This document shows positions 1 through 9,634 of a DNA stretch of 64,000 nucleotides, one piece after another. Below the pieces are notes generated by a model. It had not been told where the DNA came from. It made no database searches and was given only the letters and a program-made list of their open reading frames with translations. Both the position numbers and the translations under genes were made by a program. Numbering within the stretch: position 1 is the first letter of the stretch; each line of letters starts with the position of its first letter. This stretch comes from Bettongia penicillata ogilbyi (Eukaryota > Chordata > Mammalia > Diprotodontia > Potoroidae), in NCBI GenBank assembly GCA_023548195.1, contig JAJHZJ010000416.1:744001-808000 (forward strand), in the 5' to 3' direction.

Positions 1-998
1 GATCTGACCAAAGCCTTTGACACTGTTAGTTGTGAGGGCTTATGGAAAATTATGTCAAAATTTGGTTCACTGGAGAAATTCAGCAGTATTTTATGTCAAT
101 TTCCTGATGGTATATTTGCCCAGGTTCTGGTGAGTAGACAATGCTCTTATGACTTCCCAGTCACCAATGGAGTGAAACAGGGCTATGTGTGCACTCCCAT
201 GCTTTTTACCATGTTGTTTCAGCCATGTTGTTAAATGCTTTCAATGAGGATGAGTATGGCATCAAGGTGAGTTTCCGTACTGATGGTAAATTTTTCAGTT
301 TGAAAAGGCTACAAGCCAAGACCAAAGTGTTGGGAGTGTTGGTGCATGATTTTGTTTGCAGATGATTATGTACTCAGTGCAGCCTCAGAAGCTGAGATGC
401 AACAAAGTATGGATTAATTCTCTGCTGCCTGTGCTAATTTTGGCCAACAGAGGTCTACATAGCTGTTGTGCTGATCATGTTGTATGTCTGCAAAACATGG
501 ACAACCCACCAGCACCATGCCAGGAAATTGAATCACTTCGATTTGAACTGTCTTAGGAAGATTCTGAAGATCACCTGGCAGGATAAGGCACCAGACACTG
601 AGGTCTGCCAAGCATTCAAGCTATGCTTCAGAGAGTGCAACTCCAATGGGCTGGCCATGTTGTTTGAATGTAAAATGTACACTTGCCAAAAAAGAATATT
701 TTATGGAGAACTTGCATGGGGAGGTTATCACATGGTGGTCAGAAGAAGCAATACAAGGACACTCTCAAGGTCTCTCTCAAGAACTTTGGATTTGATTGTG
801 TGACACAGGAGACACTGGCACAGGCCCGATCAGCATGGTATGCCCACATCAGAAAGGGTGCTGTGCTCTATGAGCAAAGCAGAATTGAAACAGTACAAAG
901 GAAACATAGTATGCACAAATCTGGAGTAACTACCCCAAATTCACAGACTATCTGTGCCCAACTTGTGGTAGAGCATTCTAAGCTCTTATTGGTTGAGA
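1..998 (+). mobile_element. RTE-type LINE, 3' half (cut by window edge)
   Basis: The plus strand encodes a broken RTE reverse transcriptase. It shows motif A DLTKAFDTV (1-27), VTNGVKQG (motif B, about 160-185) and the FADD catalytic box (355-366). The C-terminal part follows (HARKLNHF, LRKIL, WQDKAPDTEV, about 510-610; KKQYKDTLKVSLKNFG near 745-800) and a terminal CPTCG zinc-knuckle-like motif (about 956-970). Frames change repeatedly, so it is dead. RTE LINEs move by target-primed reverse transcription. The element continues beyond position 1 and, past an LTR insertion, resumes at 1,652. Confidence 0.85.
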
Positions 999-1651
999 TG
1001 AGGTGTTTTGGGTGCTGGGGACCCCAAAATACGAACAGCCCGGGTCGTGCTCGAATGAATTCGACTCAAACCTTCTTAAAGTCAAAGAAAACAAAGTTTA
1101 TTAAGGATTCGCCTAATTGGGTTGCCTCTTAAGGAGCCTAAGCATTTGTGCAAGCGGACCAGATAGAATCCCAGCTAGACAGAGTCTGAGCTGGATTGAA
1201 TCTGAGCGCCTTCATGGAGGCAAGATGGAACTTAAATACAGAAAAGAGTATATAGGAGGAATGTGGGGGAGTTGGTCTGGTATTCCAGGGTGATGGGAGG
1301 AGGGGTTTAGGAAGGGTCTAGAGGAGAAGTCCCAAGGAAGGTCAAAGGTTGGAACACCTGGAGGTAATCAGAGATATCAGACAATGGGGGGTTTGGGTGG
1401 GAAGCAGGTGGGGCAATCCAGAGATCTTGATAGGGGCAGTATGGGATACAGATCTGGATGGCAACCTGGGGAATGGGGTTTTGATGGGATCAAGGGTGGG
1501 GAGTGCAAGAGACCTGAAATGATAATGAAAAGCCCCTGGGCTTCCTGACTGCTGGAACAAATGGGAAGATTAGATTTGAATAAGAAAGGCCAGATTAAGT
1601 GGGAAGATTCAAGGGGAGCTCAAGGAGGCTCCCAGAGTCTGAACCCCATCA
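999..1651 (-). mobile_element. Solo LTR, family A copy 1, inserted in RTE LINE
   Basis: In minus sense it runs from TGATGGGGTTCAGACTC (ending at 1651) to ...GGGGTCCCCAGCACCC...CCTCA (at about 999). AATAAA in this sense is at 1102-1097. GTTGA occurs on both sides (992-996 and 1652-1656), consistent with a short target duplication in the LINE; the exact outer boundary is uncertain by a few bases. No internal retroviral region exists, so it is a solo LTR. The family is shared with 3,890-4,439 and 6,503-7,090. Confidence 0.75.
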
Positions 1652-1745
1652 GTTGAATCAGCCACAGTTGTATGCACTGAAACTTGACTTTATCATGGTG
1701 ATGTCATTTTGGTCCTCTTCGAGAATGAAGGATAAAAACCAACCA
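1652..1745 (+). mobile_element. 3' terminus of the RTE LINE
   Basis: 'atcagccacagttgtatgcac' through 'tgatgtcattttggtcctcttcgagaatgaaggataaaaaccaacc' aligns with the 3' end of the minus-strand RTE copy at 56,410-56,520. This shows the LINE resumes after the LTR. Confidence 0.75.
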
Positions 1746-3889
1746 TTATGTTTTATTGGTGCAAAGTCAATGATTTTTTAAATTTGGTGATAGAAACCTA
1801 TTAAAAATGTCTAAGCTGCTGATGTATTTATAGTATATTTTGAATCATTTAAGCTAATAATAGAAACGAATGGTATAGAAACTCCAAAAGAACATATAAT
1901 TGCTAAGCCAGTTATATGTGGAAGCAGCATACAAAGTTAGAGGTGGCAAGCTCTCCTTTCTATCCCTGCTGCCAGGATGGAAAATAGTGGGGGGAGTTGG
2001 CAGAGTTGGTGGCAGTAGCCTCCAAGGTCCCATATGGCTTGTTAGCTACCTGGTACCTAGAGGGGTCCACTAGGACATTAGTGTCAAGGTCACTGCATAT
2101 TGACTTAGTTTTAAATTTAATATTGTCTGTTTTATTGTATTTATATTTATATTTTGTTAAGTATTTCTCAATTACATTTTCATTTGGTTCCAGCCTCAGG
2201 TTGTCTGTGACACCTCTGGTAGAGGGTAGCAAAGGCTATAGGACTAAGTTGGTTACAATACCCCAGAAGCCCCAAGTCACCACAAAAATGATGACTCCTC
2301 CCCTGCCACAATTTTGCAAATGGTAGCCCTTTGTCAGGGACACTCAAAAAGAAGTGGACCTGGGTTTATTTTGGTCTCTGTAGAACTCTCCCTATGCTTG
2401 CTTATAGGCCCACTCAGAACATCTGGAAAAATCACTACCTAGCAGTATAAGTACAGTAAAAAATTGAAGGGATTCTAACATCAAAGGATCTGTGTTTCAA
2501 ATTGGTGTATCAGTAAGCACCCTAACACAACGGAACCTCCTGTCACAGGTTCTTAGATCTGCATTCGTAAAAGGAAAGCAACTGTCAAGGGGTTAATAGT
2601 CACTTTAATCAAGCACAGCTATCGAAGAAAATCAAAATCAAAATTCAAAAGACAGAGCTTTCAAAACTGTCTGACCATGGTTAAAGGGGGTGTAAACAGG
2701 AGGGGTGAACTGGTCCAGCTTCGCAATCACACCACACAGGACTAGGTTCAAACAATAAAATAACGTTTTTCTCTCAATTCTCAGAACTGAATAAAATTTT
2801 CTCACAACACACAGGTAGGACTAAATCCAAGACTGAATAGACAGAAAATAGAACTAGCTCCAGAACAGAGTCACAGGAGAGTTAGTATGGTTCACTCAAT
2901 TCCCACAATTAACCACTTGCTGTGCTAATCCCAATTCCCTCACCAGGCAAATAGTATGTGTTGTGACATGTAAAGAGTTCAAGAGATATAATTTCTGGGT
3001 GATTAGTCATTTTATCAATAATGCTAGCATTTTAATAAAAGGTCAGTAGCACTCTCAAATGCAAAGACAATCATGGTTCATGCCTTACATGCCTTTGAAA
3101 GAGGGGTGTTCCTGAGGACGGCAAGCATTGAACAAATCTATTCAAAAAATAGATAACTCACCCTAACCTGAATAGAGTACAATGGCTTTCCTACTGGAGT
3201 GAAATCTGAACAAAATTATTAAGAAAGTTACTCTAGGGGCATTATCAGCAATGTCCTCCAGAGACAGAACTTTTTTAAAAAGAGAAAGATCTCTCCAAAT
3301 CATTGATCTTTAATAATCATTTCTCTCAGTACTTACCTAATAAATGCTTGGTGGTTAATGGAAACCAACCTCTTTTACTAACACATTTCATGAAATTGTC
3401 CAATTCAGAAACCTTAAGACCATAGTCTTCATGTTATGAGCAACCTCTTCTAAATTCTCTAAATTCCACAGTTATTTACATTTCATAAGAGGCAAATAGT
3501 CCAGTGAGTTCTCCTTTCTCCTATCCCTTCACTAGTTTCCCTCTACAATTTTGCATGACTCCTATAGAGCAATGCCAGGTATTGCTTTTAGACAACAGCA
3601 GAATTCTGTGAAGATCTTTCTACATTGCTGGGTACAGCTTGTTGCCACTACAATAGGAGAGGCCTCCAAGAGTTCTCTAATCTGGCAAAAATCACAAGTT
3701 TTCCCAGAATTCAGTTGTAGTACCAGACTAGAGAATTCCCCTCCGTGAGACCATTTCATATATTGCCTCCTCCTGGAGTCACAAAACCGTGTCTAGGGAG
3801 TGGAACCTTGTTGTTCTCCAACTTTTAGATTCACTACAGATTCACCAGCTCCAGATTTAAATGTAATGTTTTATGGGGTGTTTTGGAGC
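1746..3889. other. Unassigned intergenic stretch
   Basis: No gene seen. At 2,080-2,225 'ttaaatttaatattgtctgttttattg' to 'gtctgtgacacctctggta' resembles a dispersed transposon end, but I cannot name the family. 2,490-3,870 contains long low-divergence-looking non-coding sequence that could be an uncatalogued LTR or internal retroelement segment. Confidence 0.4.
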
Positions 3890-4439
3890 TGATGGGTTAT
3901 AGACTCTTGGAACCTCCTTGAATCTCCCCACTTAACCTGGCCTTTCATATGCAAATCTATTGCCCTTGGCCTAGCCTGGCTTTCCATTATCTGTTACCTC
4001 TTAATTACCTCACCTGCATTCCACCCAAGCCCTGCTTTGTCTGATACCTCCCAATTGCTTCCAGCTGTTTTACATGTCTAGTTACCTCCATCCCTTCGTG
4101 ATCCTCCTCAGATCCTCCTCCCAGACCACTAGACCACCTCTAGATCTTTCCCACGGGCTTTCTGTATATATATCTAGATATCTAGATCTAGATATAGATA
4201 TCTAGATATATATCAGATTCAATCCAGCTATCCAGCTCAGACTCTGTCTCGCTGAGATTCTATCTGGCCCGCTTGAGAATACAAGCGTCACAAATGTTTG
4301 TGCTCCTTTAAGAGCTAACCCATATGGTGACTCTTTAATAAACTTTGTTTTTCTTTGGCTTTAAGGAGGCTTGAGTCAATTCATTTGAGCAGGACCCAGT
4401 GTGGCGGTATTTTGGGGTCCCCAGCACCCCTGAACCTCA
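3890..4439 (+). mobile_element. Solo LTR, family A copy 2
   Basis: 550 bp from TGATGGGTTATAGACTC to ...GGGGTCCCCAGCACCCCTGAACCTCA. AATAAA is at 4,337-4,342, and a hairpin (cgcttg-agaata-caagcg, 4,270-4,287) sits between the presumed promoter and the signal, as in an R region. A run of tctagata palindromes (about 4,165-4,222) replaces part of the U3/R boundary relative to copy 3. No internal region. Confidence 0.75.
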
Positions 4440-4457
4440 ACAGAGCTAGCTCTAACG

Positions 4458-5075
4458 TGTTGGGTTGTTAAAATTTCAGTGTTAGGTTTAGAACCTCAGA
4501 AATTGGCAATCACTACAAATTTGCTAAGTGGTAACTGAAATGGACGGAATTAATAAGTCACAGGCAAAATTAATTGAAAATTTCGAGAGCATCATTTATT
4601 AGCCAGGCTGGCGGCTGCCTCATGTAGAGACCCAGAGTAGACAGCCCCGAACTGAGGTGGGTGAGTGCATTTTAAGCATTTCGGCGCTACTCGGTACAGG
4701 TTTCCACAACAGAGTACTGACAGAGCAAGAGGGGGGGCTCACTGCTAGGCAAGAACCCCCAAAACAGAAAGGGTTGTCAGGGTACTGCTAGGTAAAGGAC
4801 CCCAACAGAGGAGAGGTGCCAGGAGAAGTAGCCAATCAGGAAAGTGGAGGGGGCTGGTTACCTGGCAATGTTGTTCTAACATTAGGGGGGCACAGGTGGT
4901 TACCATGCAAATGGACTAAACAAGAAATGACTGTTAACAATTTATCAGATATTTCACACCCCAAAGGGGAATAACATTTTGATAATCTAGGCAGATTATC
5001 CAACCCTGCCCAGTAACCTAACAGATATCTCTCAGCCTAGGAGCCCAGGGAGGAATAATGTCCATTTTAGTAACA
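4458..5075 (-). mobile_element. Solo LTR, family B
   Basis: In minus sense it begins TGTTACTAAAATGG and ends AACAACCCAACA, 618 bp. It carries a CCAAT-type box (GATTGGC), a TTAAAATGC TATA-like element and CTAATAAATG as polyadenylation signal, in the proper order for an LTR. There is no similarity to family A and no internal region. It lies 18 bp from family A copy 2. The call rests on layout, not on a database match. Confidence 0.6.
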
Positions 5076-5079
5076 GTGG

Positions 5080-5330
5080 AAAGAGTGCCAGGCCCTGAAG
5101 TCAGAAAGTCAGAACTTCCTAAATTCAAATCTGATCTCCTGACATGTCCTAGCTATATGACCCTGGGCAAGTCACTTAACCCTGCATTTGGCTGAATTTC
5201 CTCATCTGTAAGATGACCTAGAGAAGGAAATGACAAACCACTTTTGTCAAATAACTTGCCAAGAAAACCCCAAATAAGGTCACGAAGAATCAGATGTGAC
5301 CAAAAAGCCAGAACAACAACAAATCTACAT
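5080..5330 (+). repeat. tRNA-headed SINE with RTE-like tail
   Basis: 'gccaggccctgaagtcagaaagtcag', 'gaccctgggcaagtcacttaaccc', 'ggaaatgacaaaccactt' and 'gccaagaaaaccccaaataaggtcacgaagaat' in order; ends in caacaacaac. Confidence 0.8.
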
Positions 5331-5539
5331 TTGATTTGTTTTGACAATCGCCCAAGACTTAAGTGTTAATGATACAGATTAAACTTAAAAGTATATGTGC
5401 ACACATTTTCCCGATTCTCTCGCCCCTAACAGTTCAGATCTCATCACATCACGTTTCTGTATTGCTTTACAAACACTGCTAGACTCAGTAGGAGTCTAGT
5501 AGGAAGCCCAGGGAACAAAGATCCCCAGACAGGAAACTG

Positions 5540-6400
5540 ATAATAACTGGCATGGATATAACTCTTTTAAGGTCTGTGAAGTGCTTTATATCCATCATCT
5601 CATTTGAACTTCATGACACTTTTGAGTGACTACAAGATTACAAACCTTGATGACCACCTTCCTTCCTCTGGTATCTGGAAGGGGTGTCCCCCTACCCCAG
5701 CAGAGAGTTCGCTCTCCATTTGTTTAGCTATAAGAAAGCTATTTAGGATCAGAAATATAGAGAGGGAAGGAGACTCAGAGGTCAATGCTGCTTTTGGAGT
5801 GACAAGAGACCTGGATTAGACTCCCACCTCAAACACTTGGTAGCTCGGTGACCCTAGGCATATCACTTGATTTTTCTGAGCCTCATCTCCTTCCCTGTAC
5901 TCAATGACTTGTAAGATTCTAAACAGTTCTAAATCTATGATTCAATCCTGTGGATGAGGAATTTGAAGCCTGGGGAGGTTTTGTCAGGTTCTCTCACCCC
6001 TGCGGCAGTCTATTCTTAAACATTTAAGGATCTCCCTCGGCAATCGAATGTGATTATTCAGATCACCCTGGGGGTAGGGGTATAGATGAGAAGTGGGAAG
6101 GGAAGCAGATTTTTCTCTTAAGGCCTAAACATGCATTCCCTCAGGGGATTTCATTTTGAGAGGATGGAAAGAAAGGACAAAAGCTTTCTCCACTGTATAA
6201 TTATAGAATATTACCTCTTCTAACCTCTCCATGTTATAGAAAAGGCCACTGCAGACAAGATAGGAAGTGGTTCACAACATAGTTGGTTAGCGGCAGGGGT
6301 TGGATTTGAACCCTAGTCTGATGCCAACCTGGTGCACTTTCTACAATGTCACACAGGGCTGCACAACAGACTTGTGTCCAGTAAAACTAGGAAAGGCCTT
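5540..6400 (+). repeat. Cluster of MIR/Mon1-like SINE fragments
   Basis: Pieces at 5,540-5,615 ('tgaagtgctttatatccatcatctcatttg'), 5,795-5,945 ('gacctggattagactcccacctc' to 'ctgtactcaatgactt') and 6,205-6,350 ('aggggttggatttgaaccctagtctga'). Between them nothing else is recognised. Confidence 0.6.
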
Positions 6401-6502
6401 TCATCAGAGGGTTGATCTCCTGAGCATGAAATCTGGGAGACTACAGCAATTCATGAAGCATCAAAGCCTGATTTACTAAAGAATTGGGATCTCTACTCAT
6501 GG

Positions 6503-7090
6503 TGATGGAGTTCAGACTCTGGGAGCCTCCTTGAGCTTCCCTTGAATCTTCCCTACTTAACGTGGCTTTTCATACTCAAATTGAATTCTTAAATTTCTCT
6601 CCTTAACCTGGTCTTCATACTCAAATTTGTGGCTATTATCTGTTACCTCTAGATTGCCCCCCTGCTTCCCACTCAAACCCTCCATTGTCTGATATCTCCT
6701 GATTGCCTCCAGCTGTTTCCAGTCTTTCATCCTTGTTGGAATTCCCTCCTTGGACTTCTCCTGAAGACCCTTCCTAAACCCCTGCTCCCATCACCCTGGA
6801 CTAGCAGACCACCCCCAGATCCCTCCTCTAGTCTTTTCTGTATTTAATTTCATCTTGCCTCCATGAAGGTACTTTGATGCAGTCCAGCTCAGACTCTGTC
6901 TAGCTGAGATTCTATTTGCCCCGCTTGTGAATACAAGCGTTACAAATGCTTAGGCTCCTTAAGAGCCAACCCAATTTGGTGAATCTTTAATAAACTTTGT
7001 TTTCTTTGGCTTTAAGAAGGCTTGAGTCGAATTCATTTGAGCACGACCCAGACTGTCGGTATTTTGGGGTCCCCAGCACCCCTAAACCTG
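6503..7090 (+). mobile_element. Solo LTR, family A copy 3
   Basis: Starts TGATGGAGTTCAGACTCTGGG and ends ...GGGGTCCCCAGCACCCCTAAACCT. AATAAA is at 6,989-6,994, with the perfect hairpin cgcttg-tgaata-caagcg at 6,922-6,939. Alignable with copies 1 and 2 through its whole length. No internal region. Confidence 0.75.
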
Positions 7091-7131
7091 GTCAATGGGA
7101 GAAGCATCCACACAGATAAAGATTATGTGAA

Positions 7132-7242
7132 AGTCTGGGGACAAATTCCCTTGTTCTGTGAAGTTTGGATTCAGCCAAAGGGCTGCATTTGAGGACCTAG
7201 AGGGTCACATATGCCCTCCAGACCACAGGTTTCCCACCCCTG
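7132..7242. mobile_element. hAT-type non-autonomous element, right end only
   Basis: 'ttgttctgtgaagtttggattcagcc' to the terminal inverted repeat 'ggtttcccacccctg' ending at 7,242; the left half is missing. Same family as 19,297-19,518 and 28,455-28,645. Confidence 0.65.
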
Positions 7243-7284
7243 ATAGACATATAACATTTTACTCAACCAACAAATACTACATGC

Positions 7285-7680
7285 CAGTGCACTTAATGTA
7301 AGTCACTGAACCTGTCTCAGCTTTGGTTCCCTTTTTCATTAAATGATGTAATTGGATTAAATGATCCCTAAGGTTCCTTAAAGCCTACGATCCCAACACA
7401 GACAGGGCTTGTCAAGACAGGTAATGTGTTTGTTATAAAAGAGAAGAGTTATGAAACCTGGAAACAAGGTTTTGTCATGTAATAGCCAAGAAAGTTCCAA
7501 ATGAGGTCACAAAGAGTTGGACATCACTGACAGGACTCAACAAAATGAATTGACTTTAGACAAGTCACTTCACCTGATTACTGGCATGTCTCTAGGACTC
7601 AGTAAAATGAGGGGGTTGGACTGGATAATATATAAGGTTCCTTCCATCTTGAAATCCCATGACCCCAAGTCTCTTTCCCT
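7285..7680 (+). repeat. SINE fragments, at least three
   Basis: Mon1-like 3' part (7,300-7,400), an RTE-like SINE tail ('gccaagaaagttccaaatgaggtcacaaagagttgga', 7,475-7,545) and a Mon1-like 3' part (7,555-7,670, 'gtaaaatgagggggttggactgga'-type). The order suggests SINEs inserted into one another. Confidence 0.6.
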
Positions 7681-8720
7681 TTGGGGGCCTTAATTTCCTG
7701 ATAATATTTAATATAAAATTTTGGAATAATCTCTTTGTTTTCTCTGAAGCAAACTGAGAATGCCTCTTCTTATGTTAACAAAAGCCAGCCAGGGCTGACT
7801 TAATGTTCCTGAAGAGACCTTTAACCTAAGACATTTTTCTGAATAATGGGATGTTTTCCATATTTAATATTTTGTGGACATATACTATGTTATGGCATGT
7901 TAATGGTAAAGAACATACAGACATCTTGGTTCATAATTTCTATTTAAAACTTCATCAACTGTTATCTTATTGTATTTACAACCTATGCAATTAAGGAATT
8001 CCTTTCTAATGGTCTAGTTAATCACTCATGGAGATTATAAATCTGAAGGACACAGAACACCTTCTTTGTCCTAAAACAGATTTAAACCTAGTTAATTTTT
8101 ATATCATCAGTCCGATAGATAATATCTGCCTCGGTAGCACCACGTAACCATTACTTTATGGGGAATGAATGAATAATAAAAATGTATGCATTTAGCCTGT
8201 TGCCTCTACTTTAAGCAAACTTTCAGGTCAACATTCCTTAACTGTAAAATGAAGAGGTCTTCAACAGAAAAAAGCACTGATTTTGAAGTTGAAGGATATG
8301 GATTCTAATCTGTCTCCACTGCTTAACCTCCTGTATTATTTTTTTGTACAAAAACCAAGTCCTGACCCCCGCCTTACTAGTTTTCTCTTAAAATAAGGCA
8401 AGTTGGATGTAACTACACTGACTTTTAAATTCCTTTCCAAGTTTCAAAGCTACAACTGTAATAAACTGACTGTGCAACCTTGCAGCCTCTGAACCCTACG
8501 CTCTCCTCATATCGTCTCTCCAAGCCTCTTTTTCTTCCCCAGTAAAACGAAGAGGCTGGTTTAGCTCTTCTCCAAGGTCCTGCCCACGTCTGCAGAGGTA
8601 GGCTGGCACCGCGGGCAGAAGACCACGGAGTCAGGAGCCTCTGCTTGTCACTTCGGGCAGGATGAACCTCTGTAAAAGGAGAGCGCGGGGCTAGACTCTA
8701 AGGTCTCTCCAGAGGGAAAT
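7681..8720. other. Upstream flank of GMCL1
   Basis: AT-rich, then gradually GC-richer. A Mon1-like remnant ('tttttcttccccagtaaaacgaagaggctgg') is at 8,510-8,590. No gene or named element otherwise. Confidence 0.6.
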
Positions 8721-8837
8721 GCGAGCAAATGAGGACTTTGGGCTGGGTGGCCATTGGCAGAGGCTGCAGAGCGCCCCCGGGGTCCCCTAGCCGAGGCTCA
8801 GGGCAGCGAGGACGGAGGAGCGCCCGCCTTGCCGCCT

Positions 8838-9060
8838 TCCTCCTCCTTTCTCTCCCTCCCTCTCTTACCCCTCCCTCTTTTCGTCCCTCCCTAACCGCTC
8901 TCCTCCTCCTCTCGCCCCGCCCCTTCCTCTCCCCTCCCCTCTCGCTCCTCCCTCCCTATCTCCTTTCCTCCCCGTCTCTGCTCCTCCCCTCTCCCCTCCT
9001 TTCTCTTTCTCCTCGCTTCCCCGGCTCTCGCCGCTTCCTTCCTCCTTCCCTCCCCCTCCC
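8838..9060. promoter_or_regulatory. Polypyrimidine/polypurine tract upstream of GMCL1
   Basis: About 220 bases on the plus strand are almost entirely C and T, in imperfect cctcccctt-type units, ending just before the CpG-rich core. Such mirror-like tracts are common upstream of TATA-less promoters and can adopt triplex (H-DNA) structure. A regulatory role here is inferred from position only. Confidence 0.5.
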
Positions 9061-9149
9061 CGCCCAGGGCGCGCCCCTCCCCCGCCCAACCTCTCCTCCT
9101 CCAGTCCCCGCCCACCCGAGCCGGTAGCTGTGGGCGGAGGCAGGGCAGC

Positions 9150-9162
9150 GTACGCATGCGCG
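9150..9162. promoter_or_regulatory. NRF1-like site
   Basis: tacgcatgcgcg matches the NRF1 consensus YGCGCAYGCGCR with one mismatch and lies in the CpG island core. NRF1 sites are typical of broad housekeeping promoters. The assignment is by motif only. Confidence 0.5.
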
Positions 9163-9256
9163 GGGGCCGGTTGTGAGGGGCGGAGCGAGGCGGGGCGGAG
9201 CGAGGCCGGGCGGGGCCCCGCGGGAGGCGGGCCGAGCCGAGCGCTGCGGGGCGACA

Positions 9257-9295
9257 ATGGACGCGGCGGTTGTGGCGGAGGCGGAGTCTCGGTGA
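9257..9295 (+). CDS. Upstream ORF (12 codons) in the GMCL1 leader
   Basis: An ATG in strong Kozak context (A at -3, G at +4: acaATGg) opens a 12-codon frame, MDAAVVAEAESR, closed by TGA at 9293-9295. That is 91 bases before the GMCL1 start. The main ATG has weaker context (C at -3). If the mRNA begins upstream of 9257, this uORF would be expected to lower or regulate GMCL1 translation. Existence of the ORF is seen; usage is inferred. Confidence 0.4.
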   Translation: MDAAVVAEAESR

Positions 9296-9386
9296 AAGCG
9301 CGGGGGTCGGGGCGGCGGGGGCCGGCCCACGTCGGGGGCGCCGCTGGGCCGCGCTCCCTGAAGCCGGCGGAGTCTCCGGGCCGCTC

Positions 9387-9634
9387 ATGGGCTCGCTGAG
9401 CAGCCGGGTGCTGCGCCGAGGCGGGAGCCGGGCCGTCCAGGAGCGGGGCTCCGAGGCGGAGAGCGCGGCGGGGCCGGGCAGCGGGTGCGCCCCGCGGGGG
9501 GGCGCCTGCTGCTGCCGGAGCGGCCGCAAGCGCAAGCGCAGCAGCGGCTCCTTGTGCTCCTGCGAGCGCGGCTCGGAGGACGAGGACCTCGACGAGGGGG
9601 ACGAACAGGAGCGGCTCCTCAACACCCCCCGCAG
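9387..9634 (+). CDS. GMCL1: GMCL1 exon 1 (coding part)
   Basis: Encodes residues 1-82 plus two bases of codon 83, with donor AG|gtgcgt. It begins MGSLSSRVLRR, a family-typical start; Gly2 with Ser6 fits N-myristoylation. A Cys-rich stretch (GACCCRSG), the basic RKRKRSSGS patch, a second Cys pair (CSCERGSEDED) and acidic DLDEGDEQERLLNTPRR follow. The N-terminal 40 residues are GC-driven and poorly conserved; from RKRKRSSGS onward the match to mammalian GMCL1 is clear. The frame is open upstream of this ATG, but no in-frame upstream ATG exists. Confidence 0.95.

Noticed and set aside
1..1132. Host protein-coding gene at the left edge
   Set aside because: The frames read as pieces of an RTE reverse transcriptase with stops and frame changes.
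9270..9386. In-frame upstream extension of GMCL1 exon 1
   Set aside because: The frame is open but there is no in-frame ATG; the ATG at 9387 gives the family-typical MGSLSS start.
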